A DNA stretch of 64,000 bases from Rhodobacter sp. CZR27. Its GTDB lineage: Bacteria > Pseudomonadota > Alphaproteobacteria > Rhodobacterales > Rhodobacteraceae. The notes beneath the pieces are model-generated. The model was not told the DNA's origin. It did no database searches and saw only the letters and a program-made list of their open reading frames with translations. The stretch is taken from positions 1,760,501-1,824,500 of the forward strand of contig NZ_CP023548.1 in NCBI RefSeq assembly GCF_002407205.1. The letters run 5' to 3'. Shown here in pieces: positions 51,179-60,954 of the stretch (the stretch's first letter is position 1; every line of letters begins with the position of its first letter). Made by a program: the position numbers and the translations under genes.

Positions 51179-52387
51179 TCAGATCCGGCGCAGCGCAAGC
51201 ACCGCGTTCAGGCCGCCGAAGGCGAAGGCGTTCGACAGCACGACATCCACCCGCGCCTGCCGCGCCACGTTCGGCACCACGTCGAGCGCGCATTCCGGAT
51301 CGGGCTCCTCATAGCCGATGGTCGGCGCGATCACGCCCTCGCGCAGCGCCATGATGCAGGCGAGCAGTTCCACCGCACCCGTGCCGCCGATCAGATGGCC
51401 GTGCATCGACTTGGTCGAGGAGATCATCAGCCGGTCGGCATGATGGCCGAACACATCCGCCACGGCGGCGCATTCGGTCTTGTCGTTCGCCGCCGTTCCG
51501 GTGCCATGGGCGTTGATGTAGCCCACTTCCTCGGGGTTCACCTTCGCATCCTGCAGCGCCCCGGCAATGGCGCGCGCCGCGCCGTGCTTCGACGGCATGA
51601 CGATGTCCGAGGCGTCCGAGGTCATGGCGAAGCCGATCACCTCGGCAAGGATCTCGGCGCCGCGGGCACGGGCATGCTCGTATTCCTCGAAGACGAAGAT
51701 CGCCGCCCCCTCGCCCTGAACCATGCCGTTGCGGTTGAGCGAGAAGGGCCGGCAGGCGTCCTTGGACATCACGCGCAGCCCTTCCCATGCCTTGATGCCG
51801 CCGAAGCAGAGCATCGCCTCGGAGCCGCCGGTCACCATCGCCCGCGTCATGCCGGCCCGCACCATGTGGAAGGCCTGCCCCATCGCGTGGTTGGAACTGG
51901 CGCAGGCGGTCGCGACGGTGAAGGAAGGCCCGCGCAACTGGAACTCCATCGACACATGCGAGGCGGCCGCGTTGTTCATCAGCTTGGGCACCACGAAGGG
52001 ATGGACGCGGTTCTTCCCCTCCTCGTAGACGGCGCGGTAATTCTCGTCCCAGGTGTTCACCCCGCCGCCCGCGGTGCCGAGGATCACCCCCGCCTCGAGC
52101 CCGAGCGAGCCCGAGAAGGTCAGCCCCGACTGCGCCACCGCCTGACGCGCGGCCAGCAGCGTGAACTGGGTGAACTTGTCGTAAAGGACGATCTGCTGGC
52201 GGTTGAAATGGACCTCGGGGTCCCAGTTGTGCACCTGCCCGCCGATCCCGATGGACAGCCGCTCCTTGTCGCGGATGTCGAGTTCGGTGATGCCGCACCG
52301 CCCTTCGCGGAAGGCCGCGAGCGTGCCGGGAACGTCGTGCGCCAGCGCGTTGATCGTGCCGGCGCCCGTGATGACCACGCGTTTCAT
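51179..52387 (-). CDS. Beta-ketoacyl-ACP synthase II (FabF-like, accessory)
   Basis: Elongates an acyl chain on an acyl carrier protein with malonyl-ACP. The 402-aa thiolase-fold protein has the full Cys-His-His triad: TVATACASSNHAMGQAF, INAHGTGTAANDKTE and SSTKSMHGHLIGGTGAVELL. The C-terminal NAFAFGGLNAVLALRR is the KAS glycine loop. It is unlikely to be the housekeeping FabF, which normally sits with fabD-fabG-acpP; here it follows a dedicated ACP gene by 10 nt and lpxD. A role in making a special acyl chain for lipid A or another envelope lipid is inferred from context. Confidence 0.9.
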   Translation of the reverse strand: MKRVVITGAGTINALAHDVPGTLAAFREGRCGITELDIRDKERLSIGIGGQVHNWDPEVHFNRQQIVLYDKFTQFTLLAARQAVAQSGLTFSGSLGLEAGVILGTAGGGVNTWDENYRAVYEEGKNRVHPFVVPKLMNNAAASHVSMEFQLRGPSFTVATACASSNHAMGQAFHMVRAGMTRAMVTGGSEAMLCFGGIKAWEGLRVMSKDACRPFSLNRNGMVQGEGAAIFVFEEYEHARARGAEILAEVIGFAMTSDASDIVMPSKHGAARAIAGALQDAKVNPEEVGYINAHGTGTAANDKTECAAVADVFGHHADRLMISSTKSMHGHLIGGTGAVELLACIMALREGVIAPTIGYEEPDPECALDVVPNVARQARVDVVLSNAFAFGGLNAVLALRRI

Positions 52388-52397
52388 GCAGATCTGC

Positions 52398-52664
52398 TCA
52401 GGCGGCCCGCGAGGCGACCAGACACTCGACCGCCGCCACGATGGCCGCGACCGACGAGATGTCGAAGCCGCTCTGCTGCGGATCGTTCGCGTTGAACGGG
52501 ACCGAGATGTCGAAGGCCTCCTCGATGGCGAAGATCGACTCCACCAGCCCGAGGCTGTCGATGCCGAGATCCTCGAGCGTGGCATCCATCTTCACGTCGG
52601 ACGGCTCCAGCACCGCCTGCTCGGCTATGATCGCGATGACTTTTTCCTGAACGCTCTCGGCCAT
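52398..52664 (-). CDS. Accessory acyl carrier protein
   Basis: An 88-aa acidic helical protein with the 4'-phosphopantetheine site LGIDSLGLVESIFAIEEAF (Ser at about 37). Compared with housekeeping AcpP it has an extra stretch after helix II (NANDPQQSGFDISSV), as in specialised ACPs such as the very-long-chain AcpXL group. It lies between lpxD and the KAS gene on the same strand, so it probably carries the chain that the KAS extends. Confidence 0.9.
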   Translation of the reverse strand: MAESVQEKVIAIIAEQAVLEPSDVKMDATLEDLGIDSLGLVESIFAIEEAFDISVPFNANDPQQSGFDISSVAAIVAAVECLVASRAA

Positions 52665-52697
52665 GGTCTTCCCCTTGCACCGTCTCGTGGCGGTGAT

Positions 52698-53789
52698 TTA
52701 GTCACTCTGCCCCTTCAATGAAACAGCTTTCTGAAGGGCGGCCACGGTGGCCGCAAGGCGCGGCAATCTGCGCATGGCCTTCTGGATCTCGATCTGGGTC
52801 TCCATCTTCACGGCCGGATCGCCCAGCAGGACGCGGCCCGCCGGTGCGTTGGTGCGGATCTTGGTGGCGCCGCCCGCCACCACGTCGTCACCGACGAAGA
52901 TGTTGTCCGACACGCCGACCTGCCCGCCCAGCACCACGCGATCCCCGATCCGGGACGAGCCCGCGATGCCCACCTGCCCGCACAGCAGGCAGTCGCGCCC
53001 GACCTGCACGTTGTGGCCGACATGGACGAGGTTGTCGAGCTTGGTGCCGGCCCCGATCGACGTATCGCGGATCGTGCCCCGGTCGATGGTCGAGTTCGCG
53101 CCGATCTCGACATCGTCGGCGATGCTCACTGAGCCCAGCGAGTGGATGCGGACCCACGACTGCTGGCGGATCTCGGCGCGTTCGCCCAGCGTTTCGCGGA
53201 TCTCCTCGACGCCCGATTTCTCGGGGGTCACGAACGAGAAGCCGTCCGCCCCGATCACCGCGCCGGGATGGCAGATGAAGCGGTCGCCGATCGTCACCCG
53301 CGCCCCGATGCGCGCGCCCTGCAGGATCAGCGCATCGGCGCCGATGCGCGCGCCTTCGGCGACCGACACGTGGCTCGCGATCCGCGCCCGCGGGCCGATG
53401 CGCACACCCGCGCCGACCGTGACGAAGGGGCCGATGGCCGCGTCCTCGCCGACCTCGGCCGTCGGGTCCACGATGGCCATCGGATGGATGCCCGGGACGA
53501 TCTGCGGGCCCGGGTCGAAGATCCGCGACAGGCCGGCCATGGCCAGCCGCCCTCGGGGGGCGAAGATCGCGGCCTCCAGCCCCATCGCCTGCCAGTCCGC
53601 GCCCTGCCACAGCATCGCCGCCCGCGCCGCGCCCTTCGACAGGCCCTCGGCATAGCGCGGGTCCATCGCAAGGGCCAGCGCGCCCGCCCCAGCCCCCGCA
53701 GGCTCGGCGGCATGGGTCACGACGAGATCAAGGTTCCCGCTGGCCTCGGCGCCGAGTGCCGAGGCGATGTCGCGAATGGTATGGCCCAT
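52698..53789 (-). CDS. lpxD: UDP-3-O-acylglucosamine N-acyltransferase (LpxD)
   Basis: Transfers a 3-hydroxyacyl chain from ACP to the amino group of the lipid A precursor. The 363-aa protein has an N-terminal uridine-binding domain (about 1-100) and a left-handed beta-helix of hexapeptide repeats (for example [40 protein letters not shown]). It then has the catalytic His region [16 protein letters not shown] and a C-terminal helix. It is not in the usual bamA-lpxD-fabZ-lpxA setting, so it could be a second LpxD with different chain preference. It is upstream of the ACP and KAS genes. Confidence 0.92.
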   Translation of the reverse strand: MGHTIRDIASALGAEASGNLDLVVTHAAEPAGAGAGALALAMDPRYAEGLSKGAARAAMLWQGADWQAMGLEAAIFAPRGRLAMAGLSRIFDPGPQIVPGIHPMAIVDPTAEVGEDAAIGPFVTVGAGVRIGPRARIASHVSVAEGARIGADALILQGARIGARVTIGDRFICHPGAVIGADGFSFVTPEKSGVEEIRETLGERAEIRQQSWVRIHSLGSVSIADDVEIGANSTIDRGTIRDTSIGAGTKLDNLVHVGHNVQVGRDCLLCGQVGIAGSSRIGDRVVLGGQVGVSDNIFVGDDVVAGGATKIRTNAPAGRVLLGDPAVKMETQIEIQKAMRRLPRLAATVAALQKAVSLKGQSD

Positions 53790-53838
53790 GGGTGGCTGCT
53801 CCGGAGGCTGCGGCGGCTTCCTGCCGCCCGCTCCAGAT

Positions 53839-55449
53839 CTAGCCCTGAACGGCGCCCGGCACCACCCCGGCCTCGGTCAGCGCGTCGAAGATCAGGGCAT
53901 CGCGGCCGTAGATGTCGGGGCGATAGTTCATCCGCCCCGTGGGGCCGGCCCAGGCGGTGAAATAGACCAGATGGACCGGCACCGGTTTTTCCAGCCGGAT
54001 CACGCTCTCCTTCCCGGTCTTCAGATGCGACTGGACCAGCCCTTCGGGGTCGTCGCTTTGCTTGGCCAGCAGCGCATGCGCGAAATCGAACGGCTGTCCC
54101 AGCCGGATGCAGCCGTGCGAAAAGGCCCGGACCTCGCGGTCGAACAGCGACTTCGACGGCGTGTCGTGCAGGTAGATGTTCCAGGGGTTCGGGAACATGA
54201 ACTTCACCAGCCCCAGCGCATTGCCGTCCGAGGGCGGCTGGCGCATCGAGAACGGGAAGTTGCGCGCGTTGTAGGCGTTGAAGTTGACCGAGCCGCGGTT
54301 GACCACCCGCCCCCGGCTATCGATCAGCTTCAGATGGCCCGCGGCGTTCGGGTTGCGCTGCAGAAGCGGCAGGTATTCCTTGGTGGTGATCGAGCGCGGC
54401 ACGTTCCACGACGGGTTGATCACCATGTATTCCATCTGGTCCGAGAATTCGGGGCTGCGCTGGTCGGCGGCGTTCTTGCCGATCACCGAGCGCGTCTCGA
54501 ACGTGACCTTGCCGGCCTCGACGACGCGGGCGGTGAATTCGGTGAGGTTCACCCAGATGTGCCGTTCGCCCCGGTCGATGTTCAGCCAGCGCTCGCGCTC
54601 CATCGCGACGAGGACCGAGCGCAACCGCTCCTCGGGTTCCACGTTCAGCGCGACGATGGTGCTTTCGCCCGCCACCCCGTCGGGGGCGAGGCCGTGGTCA
54701 AGCTGGAAGGCGCGCAGCGCGGCCTTGACCGTCTCGTCATAGACCGGCGTCATGCTGCGGCCGAGGTAGCCCATCGCCGCCAGGCGGTCGCGCAACGCAA
54801 GGAACGCAGCCCCCGAGGCACCGGGCTTCAGCGCCGCAGCAGGCACCTGCGCACCCCAACCGCCCCGGGCGATCTGCGCCTCGAGCATCAGCTTCGCCCG
54901 CATCAGCCGGGCATATTCCGGATCGCGCGGCGCAAGGCCGTTCAGGAAGCGCACGGGATCGGCCTCGAAGGCCGTCAGGACGCTGCGCGGATCGAGCAGC
55001 GCCACATCGCGCTTGATGCCGGGATCGACCGCGGAGGGCTTGAGCGCCCCGCTGTGCAGGTCATGCGCCCAGGCGATCAGCGCCCGGGTCATGGCAACCT
55101 CGAGCCGGCCGCGGTCCGACTCGGTCCGGGCCGCCCGGAAGCGTGCCATCAGCGCCGCGGCATCGTAGCGCTGCACCGGCAGTCCGTGCGCCGCGGCGGC
55201 GTCGATGGCGGAGAACAGGGCCGCGCGCCGCTCGCCATCCTCGGGCCCGGTCCAGAGTGTCCGGTAGCCCCGCTCGCGGTAGTAGGCGGAGATCATGTCG
55301 TTCCCGCCCGCGGCCTCGGCCACCGAGCGGGTGAAGGCCGTCACCTGCGCCCCGGCCGAAGAAGGAATCGCCAGGGTTCCGGCAAGGACGGACATCGACA
55401 GGCAGAGAGCGAGCCGAAGCGTCGTCTTGCGGCAGGACAGGGCTGACAT
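53839..55449 (-). CDS. L,D-transpeptidase, YcbB/LdtD type
   Basis: Forms 3-3 cross-links in peptidoglycan. The 536-aa protein has a signal peptide ([20 protein letters not shown], cleaved near AGAQV), a peptidoglycan-binding_1 domain ([20 protein letters not shown]), and the YkuD catalytic domain with [20 protein letters not shown] and the active Cys in [16 protein letters not shown]. The order scaffold-PGB-YkuD and the length match YcbB. The second ATG (55449) is chosen because GAGGTGTCC precedes it. It lies 49 nt upstream of lpxD, so envelope genes may be co-expressed. Confidence 0.93.
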   Translation of the reverse strand: MSALSCRKTTLRLALCLSMSVLAGTLAIPSSAGAQVTAFTRSVAEAAGGNDMISAYYRERGYRTLWTGPEDGERRAALFSAIDAAAAHGLPVQRYDAAALMARFRAARTESDRGRLEVAMTRALIAWAHDLHSGALKPSAVDPGIKRDVALLDPRSVLTAFEADPVRFLNGLAPRDPEYARLMRAKLMLEAQIARGGWGAQVPAAALKPGASGAAFLALRDRLAAMGYLGRSMTPVYDETVKAALRAFQLDHGLAPDGVAGESTIVALNVEPEERLRSVLVAMERERWLNIDRGERHIWVNLTEFTARVVEAGKVTFETRSVIGKNAADQRSPEFSDQMEYMVINPSWNVPRSITTKEYLPLLQRNPNAAGHLKLIDSRGRVVNRGSVNFNAYNARNFPFSMRQPPSDGNALGLVKFMFPNPWNIYLHDTPSKSLFDREVRAFSHGCIRLGQPFDFAHALLAKQSDDPEGLVQSHLKTGKESVIRLEKPVPVHLVYFTAWAGPTGRMNYRPDIYGRDALIFDALTEAGVVPGAVQG

Positions 55450-55766
55450 GGACACCTCGAAGGGGGACGGTCGGTGCATTTCCTACCAAGTTCGGTCATT
55501 TGCGGGCCGCTGTAAATTCACCCGCCGCGCGGCCGCGCCCCATTGTCGCTTTTCTGTCACGGCCGCCAACTTTCCGATCCCCGCCGATCGGCCGGGCCGC
55601 GTTCAGCAAATTTTTGCCTATGGGGCATTATCTGGGCCGGTGCGTCCAAAGCGGCACTTCAGTTGCACACATCCTTATGGCATAGGAGATAGCACTTGGG
55701 GACGAGTAGCAAACGAAGCCGCCGAGACAGGCGGTCGAAGACACGGCGACGGGACAGGCGCTCATC
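55450..55766. other. 317-bp divergent promoter region
   Basis: This gap lies between the L,D-transpeptidase gene (leftward) and the DUF882 gene (rightward). A possible leftward promoter is TTGGCG (55564-55569) with GACAAT (55542-55547), 16 nt apart. On the right side TTGCAC (about 55661-55666) is a possible -35 without a good -10. No coding frame, repeat or terminator is convincing. Confidence 0.4.
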
Positions 55767-56333
55767 ATGACAACGACGAACACGCTCATCACGCGGCGCG
55801 GCTTGCTTGGCGCGTTTGCTGCAACCGCCGTGATTGCGGCTCCCACCTACTCCAACGCCTTCGGCTTGCTGCGCGGGGCGGGGGATGTGCGGAGGATCCG
55901 GATGTATTCCGGCCGCACCGGCGAGTCGATGGACACGATCTACTGGATCGAAGGGGAATACATCCCCGAGGCGCTAAAGGAAATCAATCACTTCATGCGC
56001 GACTGGCGGACTAACGACGTCACCCGCATGGACGCGCGCACCGTGGACATCATGGCGGCCGCGCACCGTCTGATGGATGTGAGCGAGCCCTACATGCTGC
56101 TCTCCGGCTACCGCTGCCCGAAGACGAACGCCATGCTGCGCTCGCGGTCGAGCGGGGTCGCGCGCAACTCGCTGCATCTGAAGGGCCAGGCGGCCGACCT
56201 GCGGCTGAAGTCGCGCTCGGTGGGCCAGATGGCGAAGGCGGCGGAAGCCTGCGCCTCGGGCGGCGTCGGCCGCTACTCGCGCTCCGACTTCGTCCACATG
56301 GATTGCGGCCCGGTGCGGCACTGGGGCCGCTGA
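55767..56333 (+). CDS. DUF882/YcbK-family M15-type peptidase, Tat-exported
   Basis: A 188-aa protein with a twin-arginine signal (ITRRGLLGAFAATAVIAAP) and a zinc D,D-carboxypeptidase-like fold of the M15A group. The metal motif is in NSLHLKGQAADLRL (HxxxxxxD), with the final DFVHMDCGPVRHWG giving the third ligand. YcbK-type proteins are thought to trim or bind peptidoglycan. In E. coli ycbK is next to ycbB; here it diverges from the YcbB-like gene, a conserved link in changed orientation. It ends in a hairpin with a T-rich tail. Confidence 0.9.
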   Translation: MTTTNTLITRRGLLGAFAATAVIAAPTYSNAFGLLRGAGDVRRIRMYSGRTGESMDTIYWIEGEYIPEALKEINHFMRDWRTNDVTRMDARTVDIMAAAHRLMDVSEPYMLLSGYRCPKTNAMLRSRSSGVARNSLHLKGQAADLRLKSRSVGQMAKAAEACASGGVGRYSRSDFVHMDCGPVRHWGR

Positions 56334-56363
56334 GCCCGCAGGATCGCAACGTCGTCGGAAGCC

Positions 56364-56390
56364 GGGCGCCCTTGGCGCCCTCTTCGTTTC
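56364..56390 (+). terminator. Terminator after the DUF882 gene
   Basis: A perfect 7-bp stem (56364-56370 with 56374-56380), loop CTT, followed by TCTTCGTTTC. Confidence 0.65.
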
Positions 56391-56462
56391 CGCCAGATGC
56401 CCCGGCCCGTTTCCGGGCACGGCGACCTGTCCCGCTGCAGGCAGCGGCCCTGACGCCGGCCC

Positions 56463-57218
56463 TCAGTCCGGGTGCCCTTCGGCCTCGGGCTGGCCATCCG
56501 GGGGCGCGTGTCGGGCCCCGCGGTAGCCCATCGCCACGACGAACTTCTCCGAGCTGTCCGCGCGGCTTGCCGGGGGCTTCACATTGGCCACCCTGGTGAA
56601 GTTGCGCTTCAGAAGCGCCTGAAGCTCGTTCTCCGCCCCGCCGGCCAGCACCTTCGCCACGAAGGTGCCACCCTCGGCCAGCACATCGAAGGCGAAGTTC
56701 GCCGCCGCCTCGCAGAGCGCGATGATGCGCAGATGGTCGGTGCCCTTGTGGCCCGAGGCCGCCGCGGCCATGTCGCTCATCACCACGTCGGCCCCGCCGC
56801 CGAGCCAGCCCTTGACCTTGGCGTCGGCATCGTCCGAGAGGAAATCCAGCTGGTGGATCTCGGCCCCGGCAATCGGCTCGACCTCCTGCAGGTCAACGCC
56901 CAGAACGGTGCCCTGCGGCTTGTTCTTCTTCTGGCCGAGCGCGTTCACCCGCTCGACCGCGACCTGACACCAGCCGCCGGGCGCGCAGCCAAGGTCGACC
57001 ACCCGGGCGCCGGGCTTGAGAAAGCCGAACTTGTCGTCAAGCTCGATGATCTTGTAGGCCGCCCTGCCCCGGAAGCCCTCCTTCTTCGCGCGGACCACGT
57101 ACGGATCGTTCAGCTGCCGCTCGAGCCAGAGCGTCGAGGAAAGCTTCCGCCCCTTCGCCGTCTTCACGCGCACGCGAAGCTCGCGCTGGCCGCGACCCGA
57201 GGTGTTCTTTGTCGTCAT
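56463..57218 (-). CDS. rlmE: 23S rRNA (uridine-2552 2'-O)-methyltransferase
   Basis: SAM-dependent RrmJ/FtsJ methyltransferase acting on U2552 in the peptidyl transferase A-loop. The 251-aa protein has the SAM motif [20 protein letters not shown] (about 74-93), the catalytic Asp in [19 protein letters not shown], and [14 protein letters not shown] with the catalytic Lys. It has N- and C-terminal extensions of about 30 residues compared with E. coli RlmE, both basic or polar. It overlaps the upstream phosphatase gene by 4 nt (ATGA). Confidence 0.94.
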   Translation of the reverse strand: MTTKNTSGRGQRELRVRVKTAKGRKLSSTLWLERQLNDPYVVRAKKEGFRGRAAYKIIELDDKFGFLKPGARVVDLGCAPGGWCQVAVERVNALGQKKNKPQGTVLGVDLQEVEPIAGAEIHQLDFLSDDADAKVKGWLGGGADVVMSDMAAAASGHKGTDHLRIIALCEAAANFAFDVLAEGGTFVAKVLAGGAENELQALLKRNFTRVANVKPPASRADSSEKFVVAMGYRGARHAPPDGQPEAEGHPD

Positions 57219-58351
57219 CTGTATGGTCCGTCCTCGAGAACGCCATCGGCGCTCATCTGTGCATAGAGAAGCCCCTCGCGCAGGCCGCGGTCGGCCACCG
57301 ACAGCCGGTCGGTCGGCCAGATCCGCATCAGGGCCTGCAGGATCGCCGCGCCCGACATGATCAGGCTGTGCCGCTCGCGCCCGATGCGAGGGTCGGTGCG
57401 CCGGCCTTCCGGCCCGAGGGCCAGGTAATCCCGGATCACCGTGTCGATCTGGTCCGAGGTCATGTGCAGCCCGTCGACCTTGGTGCGGTCATAGCGGCGC
57501 AGGCCGAGGAAGGAGGCCGCGACCGTGGTGATCGTGCCCGAGGTGCCGATGATCTGGAACCCCTCGCGCGGGTTCTCGGCGTTGTAGGGCGAGAAGCTGG
57601 CAAGGTTCTCCTCGAAATACCAGCTCATCAGGGCGAAGCGCGCGGCGTCGTCATCGACATCGACGAACTGATCCTTGAGCGTGGCCACGCCCAGCGGGAC
57701 CGAGATCCAGTCCACCACCCGCGCCTCCGGCCCGATGCCCTTGGGCGTGAAGCCGGAATGAAGGCGCATGATCGCCTTCGGCCGGTCGTCCTGCGGCACG
57801 GCGGAAAGGTCGATCCACACCAGTTCGGTCGAACCGCCGCCGATGTCCACAACCAGAAGCTGCTCGGTCCGCCGCGAGACCAGCGGCGCGCAGGAGATCA
57901 CGGCCAGCCGGGCCTCCTCCTCGGGCGCGATGATTTCCAGCGACAGCCCGGTCTCGCGCCGGATCTGGCGTATGAAGTCGCGGGCGTTGCGGGCGCGGCG
58001 GCAGGCCTCGGTCGCCACCAGCCGCATCCGGCGGACCTGGTGCTTCTCGATCTTCTTCTGGCAGATCCGCAGCGCCTGGATCGTGCGCCCCATGGAGGTG
58101 CGCGAAAGCCGGCCGGAAGCCTCCAGCCCGACGCCAAGCTGCACGGTCTTGGAAAACGAATCCACGACCTGAAACTGACTGCCCCTCGGCTGGGCAATCA
58201 GCATGCGGCAACTGTTCGTTCCGAGGTCCAGCGCTGCATAGAGCTGCCCCCGGTCTGTTGGTGGGGTGACGGATGGTTCCACCGGCGGGCTGATGGCGAC
58301 ATCGTTGCGCACCGGGATCGCGTCCGCACCCCTGGGACGCTCGGGCGTCAT
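57215..58351 (-). CDS. Exopolyphosphatase/guanosine pentaphosphatase (Ppx/GppA family)
   Basis: An ASKHA-fold phosphatase removing terminal phosphates from polyphosphate or pppGpp. The 378-aa protein has the phosphate-1 motif [17 protein letters not shown] (about 38-54) and phosphate-2 [18 protein letters not shown] (about 176-193). It is shorter than E. coli Ppx/GppA (about 500 aa), lacking the C-terminal HD domain. The ATG at 58351 has GGAGGG at 6 nt. It is translationally coupled to rlmE, a pairing common in alphaproteobacteria. Confidence 0.92.
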   Translation of the reverse strand: MTPERPRGADAIPVRNDVAISPPVEPSVTPPTDRGQLYAALDLGTNSCRMLIAQPRGSQFQVVDSFSKTVQLGVGLEASGRLSRTSMGRTIQALRICQKKIEKHQVRRMRLVATEACRRARNARDFIRQIRRETGLSLEIIAPEEEARLAVISCAPLVSRRTEQLLVVDIGGGSTELVWIDLSAVPQDDRPKAIMRLHSGFTPKGIGPEARVVDWISVPLGVATLKDQFVDVDDDAARFALMSWYFEENLASFSPYNAENPREGFQIIGTSGTITTVAASFLGLRRYDRTKVDGLHMTSDQIDTVIRDYLALGPEGRRTDPRIGRERHSLIMSGAAILQALMRIWPTDRLSVADRGLREGLLYAQMSADGVLEDGPYR

Positions 58352-58624
58352 CGTCGCCCTCCATTCATGGTTGCCACAAGAGTATGCGCGGCAAGCCCCC
58401 GCCGCAAGGTCGGATCGTCGCAGTCTGCCGCGCCTCCGGCTCATGATCTGCATGAGGAAAATTCAGCTTCCCCCGCCTCCCCCGGGCCATGGATTGCGGC
58501 TATTGAGGAACGGTCGAAGGGGTCCGGCGGGCCCGCGTCGCTCCGCGCTCGCGCCATGTCGAAATCCGACGCCGGATGCGGCTTTGCGACACGTATGAGG
58601 AGGTCAAGGCAAGGGGAATCAGAG

Positions 58625-58918
58625 ATGCCCGAGGTGACGATCGTCTACTGGCGCGACATACCGGCCCAGGTCATCGTGGGACGCGGCCGCAAGGGCGCAA
58701 AGGCCCCGCTGCCCGAGCGTTTCGAGCAGGCCATCGACCGCTGCGCCATGAAGATCGGCGCGAAGGACAGCGATGCCTATCTTGCCGAATGGCGCAAGGC
58801 CACCACCGAAGTCGAGGGCGACCCGGAGTCGCTGGCGACATCGGAGGCCGCGCGTCTCGATGCCCTTTACGATGCCGCGCGCCTTCGGGCGCTGATCGAC
58901 AACGATGGCCGGGCCTGA
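58625..58918 (+). CDS. Small 'virulence factor'-domain protein in the corrinoid operon
   Basis: A 97-aa cytosolic protein beginning MPEVTIVYWRDIPAQVIVGR and containing LPERFEQAIDRCAMKIGAKD. It matches, as far as I recall, a small family named only 'virulence factor' that is found beside MetF-like and corrinoid genes in Rhodobacterales. No catalytic motif is obvious; one Cys (about 39) is present. It is the first gene of a four-gene operon, 28 nt ahead of the MetF-like gene. Its placement suggests a role in methyl-THF/B12 chemistry rather than virulence (inference). Residue sequence is fully helical in look after position 27. Confidence 0.75.
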   Translation: MPEVTIVYWRDIPAQVIVGRGRKGAKAPLPERFEQAIDRCAMKIGAKDSDAYLAEWRKATTEVEGDPESLATSEAARLDALYDAARLRALIDNDGRA

Positions 58919-58946
58919 CCTGCCCCGCCGCCTGAAGGAGGCCGCC

Positions 58947-59879
58947 ATGGCGCTTTTCAAACTCCGCCGCGAGGCGACCGCCCCCTCTGCCCCGGCCCCG
59001 GTCGAGGCGCTGCTGAAGGGCTACTCGATCGAGGTGATGCCGCGCACGGCCGAGAAGGTCGCGAACTTCCGCGACCTGCTGCCCCGCGGGACCCGCGTCT
59101 ATATCGCCCACATCGACGGTACGCCGATCGACGAGATGGTGGCGACCGCAAAGCGGCTGAACGCCGAAGGCTTCCCCGTGATGCCGCACTTCCCGGCGCG
59201 GATCATCAAGGACCGCGCCACGCTCGCCGACTGGATCGCCCGCTATCAGGGCGAGGCCAACGTCAGGCAGGGTCTGATCCTCGCCGGCGGCCTGCGCGCG
59301 CCGCAGGGCGACTTCCATTCCTCGATGCAACTTCTGGAAACCGGGCTCTTCGACGGATTCGAGAGGCTGCACGTCGCCGGGCACCCGGAAGGATCGAAGG
59401 ACATCGACCCGGACGGCTCTGACCGCATGGTGATGGAGGCGCTGCGCTGGAAGCAGGCCTTCTCGGAACGCACCGACGCGAAGATGGCCATCGCGACGCA
59501 GTTCTGCTTCGAGCCCGACCCGGTGATCGCCTGGGCCGAGCGGCTGGCCGCCGAGGGCATCAAACTGCCGATCCATATCGGCATCGCGGGCCCGGCGAAG
59601 CTTCAGACCATGATCAAGTTCGCGGTCGCCTGCGGCGTCGGCCCCTCGATGCGGGTGCTGCAGAAGCGGGCGATGGACGTGACCAAGCTGCTGCTGCCCT
59701 ATGAGCCCACCGATTTCGTGAACGGCATTGCCGCACACAAGGCGAAGAACCACATGTTCGGCATTGAATCCGTTCACTTCTTCCCGCTGGGCGGCATCAA
59801 GGCCAATGCCGAGTGGGTGACCGCGAACGGCGGCCGCTCCGGCATCCCGGCTAATCTTGAGGAAAAGGTTGAAGCATGA
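58947..59879 (+). CDS. Methylenetetrahydrofolate reductase-like protein (MetF family)
   Basis: Expected to reduce 5,10-methylene-THF to 5-methyl-THF or to run the reverse reaction. The 310-aa TIM-barrel protein has SIEVMPRTAEKVANFRDLL near the start, YIAHIDGTPIDEMVATAKRL, LAGGLRAPQGDFHSSMQLLE (flavin/folate region), LHVAGHPEGSKDIDPDGSD, IATQFCFEPDPVIAWAERLA and LPIHIGIAGPAKL, all in the MetF order. The ATG at 58947 is chosen because GAAGGAGG lies 5 nt upstream. It overlaps the methyltransferase gene by 4 nt, so the methyl-THF it makes is probably handed on. Confidence 0.88.
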   Translation: MALFKLRREATAPSAPAPVEALLKGYSIEVMPRTAEKVANFRDLLPRGTRVYIAHIDGTPIDEMVATAKRLNAEGFPVMPHFPARIIKDRATLADWIARYQGEANVRQGLILAGGLRAPQGDFHSSMQLLETGLFDGFERLHVAGHPEGSKDIDPDGSDRMVMEALRWKQAFSERTDAKMAIATQFCFEPDPVIAWAERLAAEGIKLPIHIGIAGPAKLQTMIKFAVACGVGPSMRVLQKRAMDVTKLLLPYEPTDFVNGIAAHKAKNHMFGIESVHFFPLGGIKANAEWVTANGGRSGIPANLEEKVEA

Positions 59880-60850
59880 CCCGTACCTTCATTGAATCGA
59901 AAACGAAAACCGTCGTCATCGGCTTCGACGAACCCTTCTGCGTGATCGGCGAGCGCATCAACCCGACCGGGCGCAAGAAGCTGGCCGCGGAACTGGAAGC
60001 CGGCGACTTCTCGACGGTCGAGAAGGATGCGCTGGAACAGGTGGCCTGCGGAGCGATGGTGCTTGACGTGAACTCGGGCGCGGTCTTCACCAACAGGATG
60101 GCCGAGGATCCGCGCTACGCCGACAACAACTTCGTCGAGCCGCCGCTGATGAAGGAGCTGATCGCCCGCATCCAGGCGATCACCGACACCCCGCTCTGCA
60201 TCGACAGCTCGGTTCCGGGCGCGCTGGAGGCGGGCCTGCAGACCTGCGAGGGCCGCCCCCTGCTGAACTCGGTCACGGGCGAGGAGGAGCGGCTGGAACT
60301 CGTCCTGCCGCTGGTGAAGAAGTACAACGTGCCGGTGGTGGCGATCTCGAACGACGACACCGGCATCAGTCAGGATCCCGACGTGCGCTTCGCGGTGGCG
60401 AAGAAGATCGTCGAGCGCGCGGCCGATTTCGGCATCCCCGCGCATGACATCGTGGTCGATCCGCTGGTGATGCCGGTTGGCGCCATGGCGAGCGCGGGCC
60501 AGCAGGTCTTCGCCCTCGTTCGCCGCCTGCGCGACGAGCTGGGCGTGAACACCACCTGCGGCGCCTCGAATGTGTCCTTCGGCCTGCCGAACCGGCATGG
60601 CGTGAACGCGGCCTTCCTGCCGATGGCCATCGGCGCCGGCATGACCTCGGCGATCATGAACCCGGTGCGGTCGGTCGAGATGGAGGCGATCCGCGCCGCC
60701 AACATGCTGATGAACCACGACCCGAATGGCGGCGAGTGGATCAGGTTCTCCCGCGTCCTCGACGCGGTGAAGGAAGGCGCGAGCTTCCCCGAGGCCTGTG
60801 CCGCCGCCGCTTCGGCCGGGGGCCGCGGCCGCCGTCGCGCCCGCGCCTGA
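59876..60850 (+). CDS. Methyltetrahydrofolate:corrinoid methyltransferase (pterin-binding)
   Basis: Moves the methyl group of 5-methyl-THF to a B12 (corrinoid) protein, or back. The 324-aa protein is a DHPS-like TIM barrel: FCVIGERINPTGRKKLAAEL, GAMVLDVNSGAVFTN, DTPLCIDSSVPGALEAGLQT, RPLLNSVTGEEER, PVVAISNDDTG and TTCGASNVSFGLPNRHGVNA. This equals the second (pterin) module of MetH as a separate protein. The C-terminal tail is Ala/Arg-rich. It is coupled by ATGA to the MetF-like gene and followed by the reactivase gene about 100 nt on. Confidence 0.93.
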   Translation: MTRTFIESKTKTVVIGFDEPFCVIGERINPTGRKKLAAELEAGDFSTVEKDALEQVACGAMVLDVNSGAVFTNRMAEDPRYADNNFVEPPLMKELIARIQAITDTPLCIDSSVPGALEAGLQTCEGRPLLNSVTGEEERLELVLPLVKKYNVPVVAISNDDTGISQDPDVRFAVAKKIVERAADFGIPAHDIVVDPLVMPVGAMASAGQQVFALVRRLRDELGVNTTCGASNVSFGLPNRHGVNAAFLPMAIGAGMTSAIMNPVRSVEMEAIRAANMLMNHDPNGGEWIRFSRVLDAVKEGASFPEACAAAASAGGRGRRRARA

Positions 60851-60954
60851 AACCCCGCAAGTCCTGAAAGGGGGGCCGCCATGCCCGCGGCTCCCCTTCT
60901 CCCATCCTGTTGCCAGTGACCCCTTGCCCTTCCTTTCGAGCCGCAGGAGCCGCC

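Noticed and set aside
58351..58625. Possible cobalamin or SAM riboswitch before the corrinoid operon
   Set aside because: I looked for a B12-box-like GCCACTG pattern and a SAM riboswitch core in the 273-bp leader and found neither by eye; a covariance-model search would decide.
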